A stretch of 64,000 bases of DNA from Exophiala sp. HKRS030 (taxonomy: Eukaryota; Ascomycota; Eurotiomycetes; Chaetothyriales; Herpotrichiellaceae), in contig JAHWDD010000005.1 of NCBI GenBank assembly GCA_023897205.1, positions 5,208,001 through 5,272,000 of the forward strand. Direction: 5' to 3'. Within the stretch, counting starts at the first letter, position 1; each line of letters opens with the position of its first letter. The notes under the pieces are model-generated. The model worked only from the letters and a program-made list of their open reading frames with translations, searched no databases and was not told the origin of the DNA. This document shows positions 1-12,031 of the stretch, in pieces. A program made the position numbers and the translations under genes.

Positions 1-154
1 GTTTGCCCGACCCTCCAGACTCGGACGCATTGTCGGAGCTACCTCCGCCGCCACTACTACCACCGCCAGATGCCTGACCCCCTTTGCTTGCAATTGCTCG
101 AACCTCTTCGGTGGGTCTGTTGGCAAAGTTGCCTGGGTTGTTATTACTGGACAT
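1..154 (-). CDS. Con-10/KGG-type stress-induced protein, N-terminal part (runs off the window)
   Basis: The minus strand opens with ATG at 152-154 and stays open to the window edge, giving about 51 residues. The N-terminus has the signature NPGNFANRPTEEV followed by IASKGGQASGGG, then a Gly/Ser-rich low-complexity tract. This matches the KGG repeat of the Con-10 / GsiB-like stress family, small hydrophilic proteins linked to conidiation, desiccation and general stress. The molecular function of the family is poorly defined and it has no catalytic residues. The 3' part lies outside the window, so the number of KGG repeats cannot be counted. Upstream (higher coordinates) are a TATA-like element and an AGGGG stress-type element, which fit inducible expression. 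Family assignment is confident; expression is inference. Confidence 0.85.
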   Translation of the reverse strand, partial: MSSNNNPGNFANRPTEEVRAIASKGGQASGGGSSGGGGSSDNASESGGSGK

Positions 155-280
155 TTTTGCTGCGTGGTTATTGGAGTATTTTGATATGTTCACTTGAGGA
201 ATGAAAGTTCTCGCACGGGTTTTCAATTGAATGCTATGTTGGCACACAATTCGAGGATTTGGATGTCTAAGGGCTTCATA

Positions 281-382
281 TTTATAAAGCATAACAACGA
301 ACGTCATGGCTCCTTGATTTACACTATGGTCTCCATACCCCGGGCCTCCATGCCGGCCTGAATGCGAATCATGTCTCAGGGG
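281..382 (-). promoter_or_regulatory. Putative promoter elements of the Con-10-like gene (TATA-like, STRE)
   Basis: A palindromic TTTATAAA lies at 281-288, about 130 nt upstream of the ATG at 154, at a plausible distance for a TATA element. AGGGG at 378-382 (CCCCT on the coding strand) matches the stress-response element read by Msn2/4-type factors in yeast. Both are seen in the sequence; their function is inferred. Confidence 0.4.
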
Positions 383-871
383 TAAACACAATCTGAATAT
401 ACGGCCCAACATGGCGGCGGAATAGTCTGCCGGGTCAATGAGATCGGTTGAGCTACAACTATGCAATGTTTCCACCTCCGCCTATGACTCTGAACAAGGT
501 TGAATACCTGAATTGTGAGCTGTGCCTGTTGTAAACTAATGAAAACATGGGGAAAGGTGGAGCTAATTGGCTGTGCTGCTCACGCTTGGAAGCCTTAGGA
601 ATAGGATATGCCTACGACGTCACAACGGTAACTTGGCAGTCAATGCAAGGCTTTGCCGTATGTCAGCATCTCGACATGACCTGAACTTGGGGAGTTGTCG
701 CTTTTATCGATCCGTGTTTAGGTGCTCAGCTATCACATCCTGGATAATATCTGCGTCTTGAAGACTACATTCTATGGAACTTCTTTGTCAAAGTCGTCGG
801 ATGGCTGATACACTCCATTATGCCGGTGGCAGGATCCAATTACTCGATATGTGGCTGGTTTCGCAACTACG
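383..871. other. Intergenic, no supported gene
   Basis: Nothing coding is supported here. A 64-codon plus-strand open frame (567-761) has no recognisable domain and no neighbouring exon signals. The region probably holds the distal promoter of the Con-10-like gene and the 3' flank of the BTB gene. Confidence 0.5.
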
Positions 872-1876
872 TCAGCGTGCCTTGTGAGACATTCGGCATT
901 GGCTGGTGATTCGTGACCTTCGGTCAGTTCGAATACAATCTAAGCAGAGCATCAATTCAGAAGTGCGAAGCTCATTTAAGTACTTGAGTGTTTCTGTCCG
1001 GAGGGATTCAGGGGTTGCTCTTCTGCACCTCTCGTGGGAATTTCCATGATTCCAGCCCTTAAGTTCTGTGGTCATGTCGGCCAGGGTACTCTGCAGAGCC
1101 TTGAGATCTGTTGGGAAATACCATGCGTTGTGGCTCAGGTCATGGATCCCTTTCTTCTTCCGAAGCCAGTGCAGATACAGGCCCGCATTTTGTTGACATG
1201 GTGTGCAGTCATGTTCGGTAAGCTGAAAAACAGGCCTCAACATAACCCGTTCAAATTCATAATTGAACGTCCGCTGTGTGGTTGCCAGATCATCTACATG
1301 TGTCAATTGGATACTCTCGTGGCTATATTCATGGCATGATCTCTCACCAGCGAAATCACGGCGCAGGAGCGGATTATCCTGGAGTCCTGGTAGATCTCTG
1401 AAGGAGCCTTCGTGTTGCAGAATGAGGAGATTTGACACCTTAGCGAAACAGTGAGGTAGATCAAGAAGGTCAGCGATTGGCAGCAGCCTGCTCAAAGTTT
1501 GACTTGTAGCATTTAACGCCAGCTGATTTACCCAGAGTGTGCAGCAAAATAGCATAGATTCCGTAGCTTGATATTTGTCGCAGAAGACGGCAAGAGTTTC
1601 CAATTCTTCAACCTTGGGTTCTCGTGGCACGGTGTTGAGTTGAAGATGTACTAATCTGCAAAAAAATTCCACGGCTTTGGGATCGTCGCCTGGGAGAGGA
1701 ATTGTTTTCGGGTTATCGACGCAGACGTCAGGTTCGATGTCCTCGCTGAAGCCCGAGTGGAAGATTGCCGAGAAGACCGGGGATGCCAAACTGAGGACGT
1801 TCGAAGAAACCCTGAAGCGGTGCTTACCCACTTCAAGAAGGATGTCGCCCACACTATCAATGTCAACCGCAGCCAT
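872..1876 (-). CDS. BTB/POZ domain protein
   Basis: This is a single-exon gene of 334 aa. The ATG at 1876 is chosen because a frame-extending codon further up is not ATG and MAAVDIDSVGD leads straight into the domain. Residues about 10-110 form a BTB/POZ fold: GDILLEVGKHRFRVSSNVL, then SPVFSAIFHSGF, then PLPGDDPKAVEFFCRLVH. These are the usual core strand/helix elements of fungal BTB proteins. The C-terminal two thirds is helical-looking with several cysteines and no kelch, MATH or zinc-finger repeats. BTB domains mediate dimerisation and often act as Cullin-3 adaptors; fungi have many such stand-alone genes of unknown role. The substrate cannot be predicted. Confidence 0.8.
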   Translation of the reverse strand: MAAVDIDSVGDILLEVGKHRFRVSSNVLSLASPVFSAIFHSGFSEDIEPDVCVDNPKTIPLPGDDPKAVEFFCRLVHLQLNTVPREPKVEELETLAVFCDKYQATESMLFCCTLWVNQLALNATSQTLSRLLPIADLLDLPHCFAKVSNLLILQHEGSFRDLPGLQDNPLLRRDFAGERSCHEYSHESIQLTHVDDLATTQRTFNYEFERVMLRPVFQLTEHDCTPCQQNAGLYLHWLRKKKGIHDLSHNAWYFPTDLKALQSTLADMTTELKGWNHGNSHERCRRATPESLRTETLKYLNELRTSELMLCLDCIRTDRRSRITSQCRMSHKAR

Positions 1877-2597
1877 GTCGACCGTCAGTAGCACATGGAG
1901 TGGACGAAATTAAGATCGAAGCAACCTGTGTCCAGGCCGTTTCATTAAAGAACGGGAAAGATTTTGGCTTGGTGTTTTGCTAACTTTCAGGCGACATCAA
2001 TGAGGGTCCACCTTTCAGCACGCGCAAACGCGCAAACGAGATGAACTGAGGCATTTCGGTCTATCTATGAACGGAAATGCCTCTACCTATTTTAGATGCG
2101 AAAGGGCGAGGAATGGCATGAACAAAGGACGTGAAGTCTAGTGTTTATATCCCAGTGTTTCACAGTGTTTACTTGTGGGTCGCAAAAACAGGTGCGAACC
2201 TACAGCCAATTCCCAAGTCTCAACCACTGTCTCTCCATGGCTGAGATAGACCTGCATATAGCCGCGCCTTTACACGAAGCATGCGAGCGTATCTAGAGAG
2301 TTGTGATGATCCAGGTCTCATGACATGGTTTACAGTATGAAGCTGCCATACACTTTGACACATAGTTTCGTGACTGGTGGCGTGTCTTTGAGTGAGCCTA
2401 TACATGGACTTGATGCACGATGAGCACGGCGTACTGCCCGTGGCCATCGGGCCCTGGCCTCCGTGATCTTCGGATATAGATACAGTAGTTATTTCCTCTA
2501 GGGTAGGGTTATGTTCAATACTTCTCATATGTTTGTCAAACCGTGGATGGCTGTTACATTGGATCAGAGACTGGGGTATCTCATGACCCTGCCTCTC
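1877..2597. other. Intergenic with short AGTGTTT direct repeats
   Basis: This gap lies between the start of the BTB gene and the end of the MFS gene. No conserved reading frame was recognised. Around 2138-2171 the heptamer AGTGTTT occurs three times in close succession. CGCAAACG is doubled near 2025-2040. Otherwise it appears to be promoter/UTR sequence. Confidence 0.45.
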
Positions 2598-4394
2598 TTA
2601 TATCGGTGGACTGGGATTGAACCTAGATTTTGCTCTGATTTTTGCCCCATGCATATAAAACAAAACGGGCACCGGCAGAAATGCGACACAAAGAAAGGCT
2701 AGGAGAGACGAAGCCCATGCGACCCCGAGATTATGGTACATTGCTGGAGCAAACAACGGGAAGCCACCTCCGGCGATTGATCTGATGAAGGTGTTGATGG
2801 CGATTGCACTGTTTGAATAGAAGCCATAACAATCAATGATGTAGCTCATGCCCTGCCAGAAAGTAACCAGACTTCCCATGCCAATGAAAGCCGTGGCGAG
2901 AACCTGTGGTACCCAGGTAATGTTGGGGTTGGAAGTCCTGCCGAGTGTCAGATGCTGAAATTGAAGTTGTATGGAGCCGTCTCTCATACCATCCAAACCA
3001 GAAAAGCCCAATAGGAAGAACCAGAGCCCCAACGATCATCGGTGGCAGTCGCTCTTCAGGGATAAGCTTCCCGTGTTTTAGAAAAGACTTAGTTACATTT
3101 GTTCTGGTTGAATATGCAATCAATCCAGTACCCATGGCGATCCCGACGATGAAAGCCGTAAATGGTAGTGATCCAACGCCGGGATTCCAACCCCTTTCCT
3201 CTTGGAAGGATATCGGATACTAAGACCATTAGTAAATCACAAAACCATGGAAGAAGGAGGTCTCGTATTACCGCCACGAAAAGTAGATAAATAATTCTGG
3301 AGGAACTCGTAAGCTCATTAGTCATCGGCTGGGGTTAAAGTGAGGCTGGAGGAACTTACCCGTATAGGACGCTCATGTACGCCGTCATAAGGGCAAGGAT
3401 GGGTTCCTGAATGATCATGACAAATGGGCGAATAAGATAGAAACTGATCAACGTTTTTGCCGTGATGCGATTTTCGTCGGCTTTCGCGTGTAGGGCCCAG
3501 TTTTGAGTTTCGTATCTCAACCTCTTGGCCTTCATCTGCAAGATTCTGGCGGCAGATGTCTCAGGGATAAAAATCCAACCAATAATGCCGAAGAGGGCAG
3601 TCATGATGAGAGTAATCCACGCTGTCCACCGCCAACCAAGATAAGATTGAGTGATGAAGCCACCGATGATAGGACCAGCAACAGGACCCGAAAAGGCTGC
3701 CGCAGCAAATACACAGATACCATATGCTCTATCTAGCGGACTCCAGATGTCTGCCATGGCCCCTCCTACAACTGCCAGAGGCGATGATGCAGCAAAACCA
3801 CCAAGAAATCGTCCGAGCATAATTGTCTCAAAATTTTGAGCAACTGCGACAGGAATCTGGAAGATGCCAAACACCATATAACCAGCTAAGAGTGGGATCC
3901 TTCTGCCAAAAACCTCGGACGCCGGACCGAATAGAATAGGCCCAAATACAAAGCCCTGTGCTTGTCAGCGATGGTACAGGATGGGTGTGAGATATCCCAC
4001 GATCAGAAATAGAGACACTCCGAGTGTCGACACAACTTCCGAGACTTCATATTGCTCGGCTACAGGTCTTATAGCAGACGCCTGCGTTAGATCAGTTTCA
4101 TGTCGTTTAAAATGCAGAGAGACTTACATAGATTGAGCTTGAAAATGTCACAACAAACGTCATAGCTCCCATGGCCATTGTCACAGCCCATTTCTTGCTT
4201 TTAGGCCAATTTAGAGGGTTTTCTGGATCATCTGGACCGTCAAAAACAACGAGATCCCTGCGTTGATCGCTGACAGGGACTTTTGTCCCATTGTTTTGTC
4301 CGTCTGTTAATTTTTCTGCATCATCTTGTGACTGGTCGATGACAGGCACAAATCTTGAAGGTTTGTCGTCCGCCTCTACCCTTTTTGTGCTCAT
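2598..4394 (-). CDS. MFS multidrug/polyamine-type exporter (DHA1 family)
   Basis: Six exons were reconstructed: 4394-4128, 4081-4001, 3955-3360, 3296-3272, 3219-2990 and 2937-2598. They sum to 1539 nt (512 aa) in one frame. Introns are 45-64 nt with GTAAGT/GTGGGA/GTATGA-like donors. The N-terminus is hydrophilic and leads into DPENPLNWPKSKKWAVT, typical of fungal DHA1 H+ antiporters. Transmembrane helix 2 is followed by the motif-A-like GPASEVFGRR. GPVAGPIIGGFI is the motif-C antiporter signature. RLPPMIVGALVLPIGLFWF and AKIRAKSRF near the C-terminus are also family-typical. It is predicted to sit in the plasma membrane with 12 helices and to export drugs, toxins or polyamines; the substrate is unknown. 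An in-frame ATG 29 codons upstream (4481) is an alternative start. No biosynthetic cluster surrounds it. Confidence 0.85.
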
Positions 4395-4481
4395 GGTCAA
4401 CGGCAGATGGATGCAAAATCCTGTCGGGGGCTGAAATGTTCCTGCGCCTGGCTCCTTGCTCTGTCCTATGTGGATGGTCAA

Positions 4482-4957
4482 GGACAGAACGGTAAGGATA
4501 AAGAGATTAAGTTTTTACAAGGCTGTGTATGCAATGCAATATATACATTCATGTTGATGGATATACTCCGTACAGTATGAAATGTCTAATATCGGATACC
4601 CGGCACAAATGAAGTTTGACCGACGTTGATGCCATTGGAATAAAGCCAATAACGGAGGTAAGACTTAACCTCGGATCAGAATTCAGAAATGCCCTTATCG
4701 CTCCATTGAAAAAGGCTTGGATGGCAATTGTGACCTTGGCAATGAGTTGAGGGCGGGTCGACCCGGAAATAAGGCTTCGGAGACGGAAATCCGCGAGTGT
4801 TATTCCACGGGTCGTTTGTATAAGGTCTTGACCTTATCCCGGCTCGTTCGATGCTTACCTTAGATCAAGTTCGTCGACTGTTTCAACACTTCAAGTTCTG
4901 GGTTGTTTGGTCCTTTGCACATTTGGTGGTATTGCAACAAAATTCCACCCGAAAATA
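4482..4957. other. Intergenic, with TACTCCGTA motif
   Basis: This holds the promoter of the MFS gene and the 3' flank of the amidase gene. It contains TACTCCGTA (4564-4572), one of four copies of this 9-mer found between genes in the window. Nothing else is supported. Confidence 0.4.
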
Positions 4958-5969
4958 CTAGATTTGTGGGTATACATCCGTTCTTCGGAGCAGAGGAATC
5001 ATTCTGCGGGCCTCTCCGACAGTGGCTAAATCGATATCAATGGTTAAAATCTCAGGCTTCCGCGTAGTCTCTCGTTCCTGTTCGGCGTCGGCAACGTGAT
5101 CTAAGCGACCAGCCACCTGTCCATTTGGTGATATCACGATAGTGTCTCCATAGCTGACACGTTTTGGGTTGTGACGTCCGCACTGTGCAGCTGCAATTAT
5201 CCAACTCTGAGTCTCGACTGCACGGGCCCGCAGCAAGATTTCCCAGTGAAGCTTTCCAGTGGGAACGGTGAAAGCTGAAGGATATAACACAATGTCTGCT
5301 CCCAAGCGACGCAGCCTCAACGCGGGCTCTGGAAACCTCAAATCGAAACAAATCAGACTTCCAATTTCGCCAAGGGGTGTTTTAAAAGGCGGAACAATTT
5401 CGTGACCTGGCTCAGTAGAATCGCTTTCCTTGATTAGCGGCCCGTCTGGACGTAAGTCGACATCGAACACATGTAATTTCTGATAACGATGAGCAATTGC
5501 CCCCTTCTCGTCAATCCATATAAGAGTGTTTTTGATCCTTTGCGACGGCGGCTCGGTAGGCTCATGGACGCCAACATTGATTGCCAGAGAGTTTTCTTTA
5601 GCAGCTTGTTGGAGTCCGCGCACAAATGGACTTTTGGTCACATGTTGACAGAGGCTTATGGACTCAGCGGGTGACGAGGCAATATAATCGCTTGCCTCAG
5701 GTAGAAAAAGAGCCTAGATTGTCGGCCGTCATGTAAATAACTTGTTATTGGACTCGAGGCAACGTTCACCGTGAGGCTTGCCAGCATTTCAGGGAAGGAC
5801 CCACCTTCGCGCCCGCAGCAACCGCTTTACGTACCAGACTTTGACACTGCACCAGGTTATGTGCCATAGATGCAGTAGAACATATCTGTCCGACAGCCTG
5901 TGCGTGGAAAAAATTGACGGATCAGATATGAGCGCGAAGAGACCGTTATTGACATACTGCAATTGCCAT
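4958..5969 (-). CDS. Nit1-type carbon-nitrogen hydrolase (probable deaminated glutathione amidase)
   Basis: Three exons were found by following family conservation upstream: 5969-5958 (MAIA only), 5897-5805 and 5713-4958, giving 286 aa. The introns are 60 nt (GTATGT...CAG) and 91 nt (GTGGGT...TAG). The nitrilase-superfamily catalytic triad is intact: Glu41 in LFLPEAS, Lys114 in YQKLHVFD and Cys157 in ICFDLRFPE. The later stretch AAAQCGRHNPKRVSYGD is typical of the Nit1 branch rather than of true nitrilases or omega-amidase (Nit2 in mammals). Nit1 enzymes hydrolyse deaminated glutathione, a side product of transamination, to alpha-ketoglutarate and cysteinylglycine (metabolite repair). It is probably cytosolic or mitochondrial. 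The start lies about 450 bp from MSH3, which is transcribed away from it. Confidence 0.9.
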
Positions 5970-6220
5970 GACAAGACCTTTCCTCCAGGTGTTTGTGGCT
6001 TTCCTTGTTGGATTGTTATGCCTCACAAAGACGGTGGAATGGTAGACTGCGTTGAAGGAACATGCGAAAGGAAGATTCGACTGTACGGCAGTGACACTAC
6101 TGGCTGGGTACCAATGATATGTGATCGTTGTATAAGACAATTGAAAGCGCCTGGTTGTGCGACTCTCTCACCTCTGTGTCGCTAACGACCTGCAGGTCTG
6201 CTAAAGTACTCCGCCGAAGT

Positions 6221-6226
6221 ACGCGT
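6221..6226. promoter_or_regulatory. Possible MluI cell-cycle box (ACGCGT) upstream of MSH3
   Basis: ACGCGT lies 196 nt before the MSH3 ATG in the NIT/MSH3 divergent promoter. In yeast this MCB element drives G1/S expression of replication and repair genes through MBF. A 6-mer is expected about 16 times by chance in 64 kb, so the site alone is weak evidence. Confidence 0.3.
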
Positions 6227-6421
6227 CGCGGATCTGGTCGCGTAAAGTGGTTTGTGGTTTGTGGTAGATATGCACTTCGTCATTGAACCGCACTCGCTAT
6301 AAAAGCATCACATTTCGTTGCATGAGCGAACCACTCGACAAATCGCTTGAATTATACTTACGCCGCTCCCCAACTGAATTTCTTCAATGTAAGAATCAGT
6401 TTTTCGGCCAAACATCAAATT

Positions 6422-9400
6422 ATGGCGTCCACCCAGAAAAAGCAACAAACGTTGTCATCCTTCTTCAAGAAACCTTCAACGCTTCTCTCTTCGCCAACGC
6501 CGGCACCTATCATTTCAGATGATGCAGAGAACGACGACGACGACGAAATTGTGCAACCGAATGCTAAGAGAAGAAAGATAACTTCTGTTGTAGACAAGCC
6601 AGCCAGTTCCACGCCCTTGGAGAAATCCTCAGTCGACGACAACAGAACCTTGAAGCCCGTCGCGGCAAATGGACAGAAGTCAAACTCATCTACTTCACCC
6701 TCTGACAGAACCTCAAAATATATCTTTGGGTCCTCCCCACTCCAGGAAAATTCGGGCGATGAAGCTTTAAATAGTCAAGTGCAGGAGCAAAAGGACGAAC
6801 TGCATCGCAAGTTTGTGAGGAAATTGGGCAAGCCAGACAGTATTGCTGATATAAAAAGGCGAAACAATTTTCTCGAAGATAATGTAGAAGATGAGAATGA
6901 CGAGGCCGAAGTTGATGCTGTGGAGGAGCCACCCAAGCAGACCGGTAGAAATAAGGGCGGCGTCAAGAAAAGTACCGCGAAACTAACACCCATGGAGAAA
7001 CAAGTCATCGAGATAAAGCAACAGCATATGGATGCTATCCTGGTAGTAGAGGTTGGCTACAAGTTTCGCTTCTTTGGTGAAGATGCCCGTGTTGCAGCGA
7101 GGGAACTGGGCATCTTCTGTATCCCCGGCAAATATCGTTTCGACGAGCACATCTCTGAAGCTCATCTGGATCGATTTGCATCTGCCAGCATACCTGTTCA
7201 TCGACTACATGTCCACGTCAAGCGTCTGGTATCGGCCGGTCACAAAGTCGGAGTCGTACGACAGCTCGAAACTGCCGCACTCAAAGCGGTCGGCGACAAT
7301 CGCAACACTCCATTTGTCAGGAAACTGACCAATCTGTATACCAAAGGCACCTACATCGATGATATCGAAGGGGTCGAAGAGGACGGCAGGGGAAGTAATT
7401 TACCACAATCACCATCGACTGGCTTTTTACTGTGCCTGACAGAGGTTAACACCAAAGGTTATGGGAACGATGAGAAGGTTCATGTTGGCATGATAGCAGT
7501 ACAACCCGCCACTGGTGACATCATCTACGATGATTTTGAGGATGGGTTCATGCGTAGCGAGATCGAGACGCGCTTGCTGCATATTGCACCGTGTGAGTTC
7601 CTCATCGTGGGTGAACTTTCTCGAGCTTCTGAGAAACTTGTCCTGCATCTGTCTGGGAGCAAAACCAATGTCTTCGGAGACAAAATTCGTGTCGAAAGGA
7701 TGTCGAAGGAGAAATCCGTCGCCGCTCAAGCCCACAGTCACATATCGTCGTTCTATGCTGAAAGGCTCAAGGATTCCACCACAGACTCTGAAAGGGCTAG
7801 CAAAATCTTTGATAAGATCTTGAGTTTGACAGAGAACGTTTCGGTCTGTCTGTCTGCGATGATCAAGCATCTGTCTGACTATGGACTTGAACATGTCTTC
7901 AAGTTGACCAAATACTTCCAGCCATTTTCAGCGCGATCGCACATGTTGCTCAACGGCAACACACTGACTAGTTTAGAAATCTACCAAAATCAGACAGATT
8001 CTTCTACCAAGGGCAGCCTCTATTGGACGATGGACAGAACGCAAACGAAGTTCGGCGGAAGACTTTTACGCAAATGGGTGGGCCGACCACTTCTTACCAA
8101 GGAGGGTATTGAGGAACGACTCGACGCTATCGAGGAACTGATTGATCCTCAAAATGGTTCTACCGTTGAGAAGTTGAGACATGTGCTATCTAAGCTCAAG
8201 ACAGACCTAGAAAAGAGCCTCCTGAGGATTTACTATGGAAAATGTACTCGACCGGAGCTCCTGAATGTCTTGCAGTCCTTCCAGATGCTAGCTTCAGAGT
8301 TTGCATACATCAAGGATGCAGAGTCGACCGGATTCAGATCCGCTTTGGTCACAGCTGCGATTACACCATTACCACTCATTCTCACTGAGGTCGTGCAGTA
8401 TTTGAATATGATCAACCTCCAGTCCGCAAAGGAAGATGACAAGTATAATTTCTTTCAGGAGGAATTCGAAACAGACAAGATCACTGAACACAGAATCGGC
8501 ATAATCAGTGTGGAACATGATCTCGAGAACTTTCGGACGACGGCTGCAGAGAAACTTGGCAAGAAGCTGCCCGTGAAATATGCCACCGTTGCTGGTATTG
8601 ACTATCTGATAGAAGTTGAAAATAGCTCGGCAACCATCAAGAAGGTGCCTGCTTCATGGACGAAGATATCAGGAACGAAGAAGCTTTCCCGATTTCATCC
8701 ACCCGAAGTGGTAAAACTGATCAGGGAGCGTGATCAACATAAAGAGAGTCTTGCAGCGAATTGTGATGCTGCTTACAGTAATCTCTTGGCCAATATCAGC
8801 CACAATTCTTACCAAATTCTTCGAGATACCATCCAGTCTTTGGCGACGCTGGATTGTTTACTTTCTCTGGCCAATATTGCTTCCCAGCCAGGTTATGTTC
8901 GTCCAACCTTCACCAACTCCTCTGGGATCGATATCAAGGGTGCTCGTCATCCCATGGTCGAACAGTTATTGGTCGACACATATGTTCCTAACGACATCAT
9001 TCTCTCTCAAGCTTCCAATCGTGCTCTACTTGTTACAGGCCCAAACATGGGCGGCAAGTCCAGCTACGTCCGTTCGGTAGCTTTGATAACTATCATGGCT
9101 CAGATTGGCTCCTTCGTTCCAGCTGATTCAGCTGAATTAGGCATACTCGATGCCGTCTTCACACGAATGGGTGCCTTCGACAACATGATGTCGGGTGAGA
9201 GCACATTTATGGTCGAACTCAGCGAGACCAGTGACATTCTCAAGCTCGCCACCAATCGCAGCCTGGTAGTCCTAGATGAGTTGGGCAGAGGAACGAGCAC
9301 GCATGACGGTGTAGCGATCGCGTCAAGTGTGCTCGATTATCTTATCCGGGAGAAGAGATGCCTTACTTTGTTCATTACACACTACCAAATGCTAGCGCAA

Positions 9401-9724
9401 ATGGCAAACGGGTTTCCTGGAGGCGAGCTCAAGAACGTACACATGCGCTTCACAGAGGACGGAAACGGTAGCGACGAGAACATTACATTTTTGTATGAAG
9501 TGGGAGAAGGCGTGGCGCATAGAAGTTACGGATTGAACGTAGCGAGGCTGGCAAACGTTGGTCAGGGCGTCATTGATCTGGCCCGAGACAAAAGTCTTGA
9601 ACTAGAGGTTGAAACAAAAAAGAGAAGGCTGGGATTTTTGGCACAATGGATCGCCAAAGACGGCGATGAAGCAGAAGCCGCGGATAGACTCGATGCTCTT
9701 GTTGACGGGATCGAAATGCTGTAG
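6422..9724 (+). CDS. MSH3: DNA mismatch repair protein Msh3 (MutS-beta subunit)
   Basis: This is an uninterrupted frame of 1100 aa. The start at 6422 places a PCNA-interacting motif (QQTLSSFF) within ten residues of the N-terminus; an in-frame ATG at 6347 would only add an unlike leader. After a disordered acidic/Ser-rich region, the MutS domain I begins with [19 protein letters not shown] and [23 protein letters not shown], diagnostic of Msh3 rather than Msh6. The ABC ATPase has Walker [10 protein letters not shown] (about residue 873) and the Walker B/D-loop region [12 protein letters not shown] (about 952), followed by the ITHY switch. Msh2-Msh3 recognises insertion/deletion loops and 3' flaps in the nucleus. 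The gene is followed convergently by RAD7, giving a local repair neighbourhood. Confidence 0.96.
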   Translation: MASTQKKQQTLSSFFKKPSTLLSSPTPAPIISDDAENDDDDEIVQPNAKRRKITSVVDKPASSTPLEKSSVDDNRTLKPVAANGQKSNSSTSPSDRTSKYIFGSSPLQENSGDEALNSQVQEQKDELHRKFVRKLGKPDSIADIKRRNNFLEDNVEDENDEAEVDAVEEPPKQTGRNKGGVKKSTAKLTPMEKQVIEIKQQHMDAILVVEVGYKFRFFGEDARVAARELGIFCIPGKYRFDEHISEAHLDRFASASIPVHRLHVHVKRLVSAGHKVGVVRQLETAALKAVGDNRNTPFVRKLTNLYTKGTYIDDIEGVEEDGRGSNLPQSPSTGFLLCLTEVNTKGYGNDEKVHVGMIAVQPATGDIIYDDFEDGFMRSEIETRLLHIAPCEFLIVGELSRASEKLVLHLSGSKTNVFGDKIRVERMSKEKSVAAQAHSHISSFYAERLKDSTTDSERASKIFDKILSLTENVSVCLSAMIKHLSDYGLEHVFKLTKYFQPFSARSHMLLNGNTLTSLEIYQNQTDSSTKGSLYWTMDRTQTKFGGRLLRKWVGRPLLTKEGIEERLDAIEELIDPQNGSTVEKLRHVLSKLKTDLEKSLLRIYYGKCTRPELLNVLQSFQMLASEFAYIKDAESTGFRSALVTAAITPLPLILTEVVQYLNMINLQSAKEDDKYNFFQEEFETDKITEHRIGIISVEHDLENFRTTAAEKLGKKLPVKYATVAGIDYLIEVENSSATIKKVPASWTKISGTKKLSRFHPPEVVKLIRERDQHKESLAANCDAAYSNLLANISHNSYQILRDTIQSLATLDCLLSLANIASQPGYVRPTFTNSSGIDIKGARHPMVEQLLVDTYVPNDIILSQASNRALLVTGPNMGGKSSYVRSVALITIMAQIGSFVPADSAELGILDAVFTRMGAFDNMMSGESTFMVELSETSDILKLATNRSLVVLDELGRGTSTHDGVAIASSVLDYLIREKRCLTLFITHYQMLAQMANGFPGGELKNVHMRFTEDGNGSDENITFLYEVGEGVAHRSYGLNVARLANVGQGVIDLARDKSLELEVETKKRRLGFLAQWIAKDGDEAEAADRLDALVDGIEML

Positions 9725-10142
9725 ATCGGGGAATTGACAGATTGTTACCATTGGGATATTACATTGGCGAGGTAGCCTGATTTGCAGTGTCAGTCTAGCA
9801 AGAGTCATATGCAGACTAACGGAGCTGTATATAGCAGGGAATCTGTGGTTATGACGCAGCTCGTCAAGAGAGAGCTACAGCTAAGTACGTGGTAGAAACT
9901 GTACCCATGCCAATGTTATAAGATACTTGTGATCCTCTTCGTTAGGAGTTGCTCCCGATCAAGAAGGATGCCATACCAAACGCTATTTCTTAGCCGTAGT
10001 CATCCGCGTTCATAGTGCTCTTTCTCTCAGTTTAGTATGCCAATTCGACTAAACGCGACGAAACATCGCAATTGCGTGGAATATGCAACGCTGGAGGTAC
10101 TCGACTGAGGGAAGCGGAAATCCCAACGGTTCCAGGCCTGCC
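9725..10142. other. Convergent intergenic region between MSH3 and RAD7
   Basis: This holds the 3' flanks of two genes that run toward each other. No further coding signal is supported. Confidence 0.5.
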
Positions 10143-12031
10143 TTAGAAATACTGCATATCGATGTCTCCCTGGACAATACTGTCCTGTGCATTCGGAAGT
10201 CCAACAACAGCAATACCGGCAGGGATTCTCGCAGCCCGGGCATTGAAGCAAGCAAAAACAGCTAGCTTATTCAACGTTGGACAACTTTGGAAGATACCTG
10301 TCATGACCACATCATCCACTTGTGTCACAAAGCTGAGGTCCAGGTCCTTTAGCGCAGAGTATTTCTTCACACCGTTGAACACCTCCATGAGAGTCGACTG
10401 TGAAATGTGTCGGTCAGCTTTCAAGTTGAGCTGCTGAATCGTGCCACCCGAGTGAATCATCAAGGCTTGGAAACCGCCATCCGCGAATCCGATGGGTGTC
10501 TCATCAGATCCTTCGGGCTGCATGTTGTCAAGATCACGATTTTCCGACAAGTCTGCATGAAGCAAAGGCGGAAGAGCAGAGTTACTTCCAAAAAGCTCTG
10601 AAAAGGCGTGGTCCGTAACATTGCTGCTGCCAGTGATTCGAAGTTTGGTGAGTCGGTTACAGCGATCTCGAATTGTGTCTAGCACGGTGTCATCAAGTTC
10701 TGTGTAATTCTCCAGACATAATGTACGCAGATTCGGGCCTAGGGTGTTGATAAGTCTGTTGAGGGTTGCTGGTGAGGTGTCTTGCTGAGCCACCGCCAGT
10801 GTGAGATGTTCGAGCTTGGTCAGTCTGGAGAGATGTTCGAGCGATTCTTCAGTCATATGTGAACATGATCTCAGTTTCAAGCGTTTGATGTTGGAACAAT
10901 GGTCGACCAGCTCTTTTACTGTGTCATCATTGAAAGAATCATTCAATTCAGACAGCTTGAGAGTTTCGAGTCGCGTACCAAGAGCGGTGAACAACTCGAC
11001 CCATGCTTTGTCAGACACCAGATTTGCGGCTCCTAGTTGTAGATGACGGATTTTCTTGGACTTATCAGCCATGTACGCGATGACTCCGTCCTTCAACTGA
11101 CCGGCAAATCGTAGATTCACAATTTCGACGTTTGGCATGTAGGCAAATATTTTCTGGAAGTCTTCAGTCTCGAGTTTGCCGCAATCATATACAACAATAC
11201 GGTCGCCGTCAGGTTTGAGAAAGAGCTCGAGAACCCGAGGAGTGATGACTCGCTGCTTAGACAAAATCTGACTGAGTCGATCCATTACGTTTTGAGGCAT
11301 GTCACCGAATTCTTCGATGTCATGCACAACATTGGCGACCCGGCGCACGCAGACTTCAACCAGACTTTTGGCACCAGGCTTGACGTCGCCCATCAGACGA
11401 TCACTCTCCGTCTGTCTTCGCCTGCCCTTGGGCGCAGCAGTCTTCTTCTTATTTGCTAATGCTTCCTTCTTCTCCTCGTCTTTGAGTTCCTTGGAACATT
11501 TTCCACAGAGCAGACCCCATTAGGGCCGGTCTTGCTATATGGAGTGACTGTGAATCTTTTGGCGCAAATGTCACAATTGTCCAACTGTCCAGGCAATGGC
11601 TTCGCTTTGTCCATCATTTGACGAGCTAGCGAATCCTCGTCAGAGGCATCGTCGTCGCCTCGTGCTTTCTTCTCAAATTTGCGACGCTTGAACTCTTTGC
11701 TTTGCTTAATCTTCAGCAGTGCTTTCTCCTCTTTACGCTTGCGCTTCTGACGCTCAGCCAAATCAGTCCCATCATCCTCATCCCTACCTTCATTCTCTTT
11801 GTCCTGATCATCATCGTCTTCATCAGCAGGCTGTTGGGCCTGAGCGGCTCTGAGACGTTGCTGATAGTCCTGGTGAATCTGCTGAGCAGAGATATTGTGT
11901 GAGGCAAGGAAATCTGTTAAAGCGGAATGAGGTCCACGAATACTGTTTGTTGCCGCAGCATCTCTGAGCTGACGACGGTTGGACCTATGAAGGTGAGTAT
12001 CATTCAATGATGATGAGGGGAGGACAAACAT
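10143..12031 (-). CDS. RAD7: Rad7-like GG-NER protein, with one apparent frameshift
   Basis: The N-terminal half includes SIRGPHSALTDFLASHNIS, a long Lys/Glu-rich stretch and the zinc-binding segment CDICAKRFTVTPYSKTGPNG. The second half of that zinc motif (LLCGKCSKELKDEEKK) continues in another frame, then leads into leucine-rich repeats to the stop at 10143. The frames break at a run of four G (plus-strand CCCC at 11515-11518). One more G would give GPNGGLLCGKC and an open frame of about 629 aa. There is no room for an intron inside this conserved motif. Rad7 pairs with Rad16 and Elongin/Cullin-type factors to detect lesions in non-transcribed chromatin. The start at 12031 is uncertain because an upstream mini-exon could exist. 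RAD16 lies head to head, 539 bp away. Confidence 0.88.

Noticed and set aside
5778..6185. 135-codon open frame on the plus strand
   Set aside because: It overlaps exons 1-2 of the amidase on the other strand, and that gene has clear family conservation and splice phase.
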